Below are positions 47,449 to 50,460 of a stretch of 50,460 nucleotides of DNA, piece after piece. The translations under genes were made by a program, and so were the position numbers. The notes below the pieces were generated by a model, which saw only the letters and a program-made list of their open reading frames with translations, was not told the DNA's origin and made no database searches. Source of the stretch: Verrucomicrobiota bacterium (GTDB lineage: Bacteria > Verrucomicrobiota > Verrucomicrobiia > Limisphaerales > JACRJZ01); the NCBI GenBank assembly GCA_016219875.1, contig JACRJZ010000120.1:1-50460 (forward strand), written 5' to 3'. The stretch's first letter is position 1, and the number at the start of each line of letters is the position of its first letter.

Positions 47449-47928
47449 TCAGGGCTTGGGCTGGTAGTTCACCGGCACGGCGCGCACCTTGTACGGGTTC
47501 ATGGGCAGGCTGGAACCGTCCGTGCTCATCAGCGGGTTCGTGCTGGAAGAAACCGGGGTCGCCTCGGCGTCGGAAATGAGCAGGTGGGCCGAAGACTCGG
47601 CCGGCAACGCCGGGTCGAACGCGTTCACGGTGGAACTGGCGGTCATGGGAGGCGCCGCCGGCGCGGGCTGCCGCACGAGCATCGCCATCCCCGCATAGAG
47701 CGCCACGCAGCAGCAGGCCACGCCCAGCCCGTAGAACAGGGCGGGCCGAAAAGCGAAGTCGAAGCCCAGCAAGCTGAAGAGGGATTTCCGGCGCAGACCA
47801 TCCGGGCCGCGGAGGCGGGAATGAATGCCGTCCGCCAAGTCGTCCCAGTACCGCGGCGGCGGCTGTTCATAGCGTTTCACTTTCAGCAGCGCACGCAACG
47901 CTGTGAAATCATCGGATGAGGAACCCAT
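47449..47928 (-). CDS. Single-TM protein downstream of the ECF sigma gene, candidate anti-sigma factor
   Basis: 159 aa. Cytoplasmic N-terminus with a KRYEQPPPRYWDDLADGIHS segment, a membrane helix at about residues 62-84 (ALFYGLGVACCCVALYAGMA), then a low-complexity, probably periplasmic tail. There is no zinc-binding H-x3-C-x2-C motif, so it is not a classic ZAS anti-sigma factor. It begins 7 bp after the sigma factor stop on the same strand, the usual position of a regulator of ECF sigma activity. The role is inferred from position and topology. Confidence 0.8.
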   Translation of the reverse strand: MGSSSDDFTALRALLKVKRYEQPPPRYWDDLADGIHSRLRGPDGLRRKSLFSLLGFDFAFRPALFYGLGVACCCVALYAGMAMLVRQPAPAAPPMTASSTVNAFDPALPAESSAHLLISDAEATPVSSSTNPLMSTDGSSLPMNPYKVRAVPVNYQPKP

Positions 47929-47935
47929 AATTTCG

Positions 47936-48583
47936 TCACTTCAGATAATCGGCCAACAACCCCTGCAACTGTTGTCGGGCGTAAAAGAGCCGCGACCGGA
48001 CCGTACCCACGTTGCAGTCCATGATCTCGCCGATCTGCTCGTGCGAGAGGCCCTGGACGTCATGCAGAGCCACGACCAGTCTGTGTGTTTCAGACAGCTT
48101 CAACATAGCGCTGTTCAATTTCTCCTGCAGCTCGCTCAGCGCGGCGTCCCGGCGGGGCGTCTTGTCGGACACGAAGGCCACCAGGTCGGGGTCGTGCTCC
48201 GCGTTGAAATCCAGATCGTTCAGGCTCATGGCCGCCTTGTTCCGGCGCTGCTTGAGAAAGTTGATCGTCTTGTTGACGGCGATGCGGTAGAGCCAGGTGT
48301 AGAAGCTGGCGTCGCCCTTGAAGGTGCGCAGCGCCTGGTAGGCCTTGATGAACGTCTCCTGCGCGAGATCGTTGGCGTCCTCGTGGTTGGCCGTCATGTG
48401 GTACACGGTGGCGTAAATCCGCTCGTGGTAGCGCCGCACCAAGTCGTCATAGGCCCGCAAGTCGCCCTGTTGCGATCTTCGCACGAGGGACAGATCGTCG
48501 GGACCTTCGGCAGCATCCCGCCCCTTGCCCGGCTCTTTGCCTGGCGGACCCCCCGCTGGTTTGCCCCGAGCCGGATTGCTCAT
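47936..48583 (-). CDS. ECF RNA polymerase sigma factor (RpoE-like)
   Basis: 215 aa from the ATG at 48583 (MSNPARGKPAGGPPGKEPGK); the longer frame upstream overlaps the next gene. Region 2: DLVRRYHERIYATVYHMTAN, EDANDLAQETFIKAYQAL and FYTWLYRIAVNKTINFLKQR (core binding and -10 recognition). Region 4: LSETHRLVVALHDVQGLSHE, QIGEIMDCNVGTVRSRLFYA (-35 helix-turn-helix). It lies 11 bp after the polyprenyl synthase stop and 7 bp before the membrane protein, suggesting one operon in which the membrane protein may hold the sigma factor inactive. Confidence 0.95.
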   Translation of the reverse strand: MSNPARGKPAGGPPGKEPGKGRDAAEGPDDLSLVRRSQQGDLRAYDDLVRRYHERIYATVYHMTANHEDANDLAQETFIKAYQALRTFKGDASFYTWLYRIAVNKTINFLKQRRNKAAMSLNDLDFNAEHDPDLVAFVSDKTPRRDAALSELQEKLNSAMLKLSETHRLVVALHDVQGLSHEQIGEIMDCNVGTVRSRLFYARQQLQGLLADYLK

Positions 48584-48594
48584 AACTTGATGGC

Positions 48595-49644
48595 CTATGC
48601 GTCGCCCAGTGATTCGGTCTGGCGCCCGAGGAACTCGCTGAGTCCGAGCAGGGCCGTGCGGCTGGGCGATTCCGGCAAGCACGCCAGCAACAGCCGCGCA
48701 TCCCGCAGGCAGCCGCGGATGACCTCCTGCGACACCCCCAGCGCCGAAAACCGCTTCAGCATGGACAGCACCTGCGGGAAATAGAGCGGACGCCACTCGC
48801 GGATGAACGCCTTCAGTTTCTCCTGCACGGCGCTGGGCGCCGACTCCAAGACGACGAGCAACGGCAGGGTCAGTTTGCCTTTGGCCAAGTCCGTGCCCAG
48901 GGACTTGCCGGCCGTTTCCTCCCGGCCAAACAAATCCAGGCAGTCGTCATAGACTTGATACGCGGTGCCCAGCGCGAGGCCGAATTTCCGCAAGGCCGTC
49001 CGGTGCGCCTCCGAAGCGTGGCTGAGGTACGCGCCCATGTCGCACGACAATGCGAACAACTCGCCGGTCTTCATCGCCAGCACCTTGAAGTAGTCGCTGC
49101 GCGCGATCTGGAAGTTGCACCGCTGCTGCGTCTGGAGGATTTCGCCAGAGCACACGGTGTTGGTGGCCGACGCCACGGCGCGGCAAATGTCCGGCGTGGG
49201 GAAACTCGCGGCCAATTCCAGCGCGTGGGCAAAGAGGCAATCCCCGAGCAGCACGGAAATCTCGTTGCCCCAGTTCGCCGCCAGAGTGGGGCGGCCGCGG
49301 CGCTTGGTCGCCTCGTCCATCACGTCGTCGTGGACGAGCGTGGCCAGATGCACCATCTCGATGATGACCGCGACGGTGACGTGGTCGTCGTTGATCTGGC
49401 CCGTGGCGCCGGCACTGAGGCCCACCAGGGCGGGGCGGAGTTGCTTGCCTTGGTTCGTCAGCGCGTATTCGGCGTAGCAGGCCAAGTCGGCGTCGAAGGT
49501 CTGCACCTGATCGGCCAGCCGTTGGGCGACCGCTTGCAGGAAGGGTTCCAGCGGTTGCACCAGGTGCTTCCAATCGCAGGGCGTGTCCGGCAGCACGGCC
49601 ACCGGTTGGGCGAGGGGCAACACTTTGGATTCAGCGGCCAACAT
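48595..49644 (-). CDS. Polyprenyl diphosphate synthase
   Basis: 349 aa. Chain-elongating trans-prenyltransferase that makes the side chain of quinones or a related polyprenyl carrier. First aspartate-rich motif HDDVMDEATKRRGRPT (D106-D110) and second motif YQVYDDCLDLFG (~231), with GKQLRPALVGLSAGA (66-80) binding the homoallylic substrate. Other blocks: LLGDCLFAHALELAA, KTGELFALSC and LAKGKLTLPLLVVLE. Product length cannot be read with certainty; it resembles octaprenyl/heptaprenyl synthases. First gene of the unit with the sigma factor and membrane protein. Confidence 0.93.
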   Translation of the reverse strand: MLAAESKVLPLAQPVAVLPDTPCDWKHLVQPLEPFLQAVAQRLADQVQTFDADLACYAEYALTNQGKQLRPALVGLSAGATGQINDDHVTVAVIIEMVHLATLVHDDVMDEATKRRGRPTLAANWGNEISVLLGDCLFAHALELAASFPTPDICRAVASATNTVCSGEILQTQQRCNFQIARSDYFKVLAMKTGELFALSCDMGAYLSHASEAHRTALRKFGLALGTAYQVYDDCLDLFGREETAGKSLGTDLAKGKLTLPLLVVLESAPSAVQEKLKAFIREWRPLYFPQVLSMLKRFSALGVSQEVIRGCLRDARLLLACLPESPSRTALLGLSEFLGRQTESLGDA

Positions 49645-49701
49645 TGTCGGCGAAAACTAAGGGGCGCTGCGGACCAAGTCAAACCGTTTGGGAATCCACA
49701 A

Positions 49702-49724
49702 GCACGGCGCCGATGACGCCGTGC
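49702..49724. repeat. Short GC-rich hairpin
   Basis: GCACGGCG and CGCCGTGC separated by seven bases form a perfect 8-bp stem. It lies between the small membrane protein gene and the polyprenyl synthase gene on the minus strand. No T-run follows, so it is not a standard intrinsic terminator; it may be a small REP-like palindrome. Confidence 0.6.
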
Positions 49725-49763
49725 CCCGCCCCGCTCCGGCCACCATCGCGCGGCCTCCGCCTC

Positions 49764-49949
49764 TCAGCGATCCGTGTAGCGAATGTGGGGCGTGTTCAAC
49801 CAGTAAATGAACAAGCCAAACAAGAGGGCGACCACGAGGCCCACGATGATGGACCATCGCAGAATGCGTTTCTGCTTCTCGCGGTTGGCCCGATTCATTC
49901 CCGGTAACAGGTAGTACAGGCCACGCTGTTTCTTTCTGGCGCCAAACAT
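49764..49949 (-). CDS. Small single-TM membrane protein
   Basis: 61 aa. A basic N-terminus (MFGARKKQRGLYYLLPGMNR, then ANREKQKRILRW) is followed by one membrane helix (SIIVGLVVALLFGLFIYWL) and a short tail (NTPHIRYTDR). Cytoplasmic N-terminus expected. No family recognised. It lies 119 bp upstream of the polyprenyl synthase gene on the same strand. Confidence 0.75.
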   Translation of the reverse strand: MFGARKKQRGLYYLLPGMNRANREKQKRILRWSIIVGLVVALLFGLFIYWLNTPHIRYTDR

Positions 49950-50132
49950 GACGGTTGAACTGGATCGTTCTGCACGCTGTCCATGGCCTCCGAAGGCGCG
50001 CCGGCTTCAGGGCCGCCAACGCCTCGCGAGGGCGACGCATTTATCGCGTGCCCGGCAAGTTTTGGCAAAAGAAAATCACGGAGACACGTTCTTCAAACGC
50101 CGTCGCGCGATTCCGGTATGATCTCCCTCCAC

Positions 50133-50460
50133 TCATGGCACGACCCAGACGCGGTAGAACTGGCGGGGAAAATTGGTGAAGACCGTCGGCGGCGCCAGGT
50201 TCGTCCGGGCCGTCGCCGGCTGGACCTCGAACCAGTTGCTCCACCCGCTCTCCGGCCGCCCGCTCCGTTGCACTTGATAGAGCCGCCCCGTCGGCCCCGT
50301 CAGGTCGATCCCGCCTGCCCGGCTCGCTTCCAGCCGGGGCGGCGCCTGGTAGGTGGCCGTGATCCGCACGTCGTAGGCGCCCGTCACCGTGAGCCAGTAG
50401 CTGGGCGGCGCCATCAACCCCACCGCGGGCGCAAAGTCCACGCGATACGTCCGCCCCGCC
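50133..50460 (-). CDS. 3' end of a secreted protein with FYRVWVVP tail; N-terminus beyond window
   Basis: The frame is open to the right edge; the visible ~108 residues begin AGRTYRVDFAPAVGL and run through YDVRITATYQAPPRLEASRA, GGIDLTGPTGRLYQVQRSG and SGWSNWFEVQPA to FPRQFYRVWVVP. The G-R-L-Y-Q-V-Q...W...FYRV-x-x-P ending is the same kind of C-terminal module as in the secreted proteins ending FYRLKLP and FYRLRTP in this window. The upstream part and its function cannot be seen. Confidence 0.75.
   Translation of the reverse strand, partial: AGRTYRVDFAPAVGLMAPPSYWLTVTGAYDVRITATYQAPPRLEASRAGGIDLTGPTGRLYQVQRSGRPESGWSNWFEVQPATARTNLAPPTVFTNFPRQFYRVWVVP

Noticed and set aside
48584..48796. N-terminal extension of the sigma factor frame
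   Set aside because: It overlaps the polyprenyl synthase coding region, and the sigma factor is complete from 48583.

Overview
The window is GC-rich and has no rRNA or tRNA gene that I can see. The gene set suggests a free-living Verrucomicrobiota bacterium, probably of the Pedosphaerales/Limisphaerales type (inference). The grounds are very large secreted proteins with YDG, HYR and LamG domains, several secreted proteins ending in a short module that closes with FYRL-x-P or similar, ThuA and NAGPA-type proteins, an ECF sigma factor followed by a one-TM protein with a KRYEQPPP motif, and many GC-rich palindromic intergenic repeats.

Layout. 1-15.5 kb (minus strand): three consecutive secreted proteins. 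A 3710-aa multidomain protein with a C-terminal dockerin-like domain is followed by a 265-aa protein and then a large protein cut by the left edge; the last two share a domain I do not recognise. 16-19.7 kb: small genes (a ribbon-helix-helix candidate, an unknown 150-aa protein, a DNRLRE-type secreted protein, a ThuA-like protein, a DUF2934-like protein). 19.8-32 kb (minus strand): a long run of metabolic genes. These are an NAGPA-type lipoprotein, an ornithine/lysine decarboxylase, metH, an NAD(P)H oxidoreductase, mtnP, folK, dapB, two unknown overlapping small genes, dapA and dapF. 32.4-35.2 kb (plus): an MFS hexuronate-type transporter and a glycoside-hydrolase-like protein. 35.2-42.9 kb: an XRE regulator, then a plus-strand unit of a thrombospondin-type-3 secreted protein, a 1999-aa RHS/YD protein and a 100-aa putative immunity protein. 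43-44.6 kb: a MetE-like protein and a small ORF. 44.9-50.5 kb (minus): exodeoxyribonuclease III, a B12-binding radical SAM protein, a membrane protein (candidate anti-sigma), an ECF sigma factor, a polyprenyl diphosphate synthase, a small membrane protein, and the 3' end of another secreted protein.

How genes fit together. metH, mtnP and the decarboxylase fit a methionine/SAM/polyamine loop: polyamine synthesis releases methylthioadenosine, MtnP cleaves it, and MetH supplies methionine. dapA/dapB/dapF belong to lysine and diaminopimelate synthesis. The transporter and glycosidase look like a small sugar-use unit. The RHS protein and the adjacent small gene have the layout of a polymorphic toxin and its immunity protein.

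The most unusual signal is repeat DNA entering genes. A palindromic element (arms reading GTAGCAGCCGACGTGAGGAG or close variants) occurs four times plus a half copy, and one copy lies in frame inside metH. A 7-bp repeat (ATTTGAG) is translated inside both metH and dapB. The 5' end of the glycosidase gene runs through another palindrome and more heptamers, directly ahead of its signal peptide. The RHS C-terminus with its partner gene, and the unknown domain shared by the first two secreted proteins, are the best candidates for undescribed protein systems.
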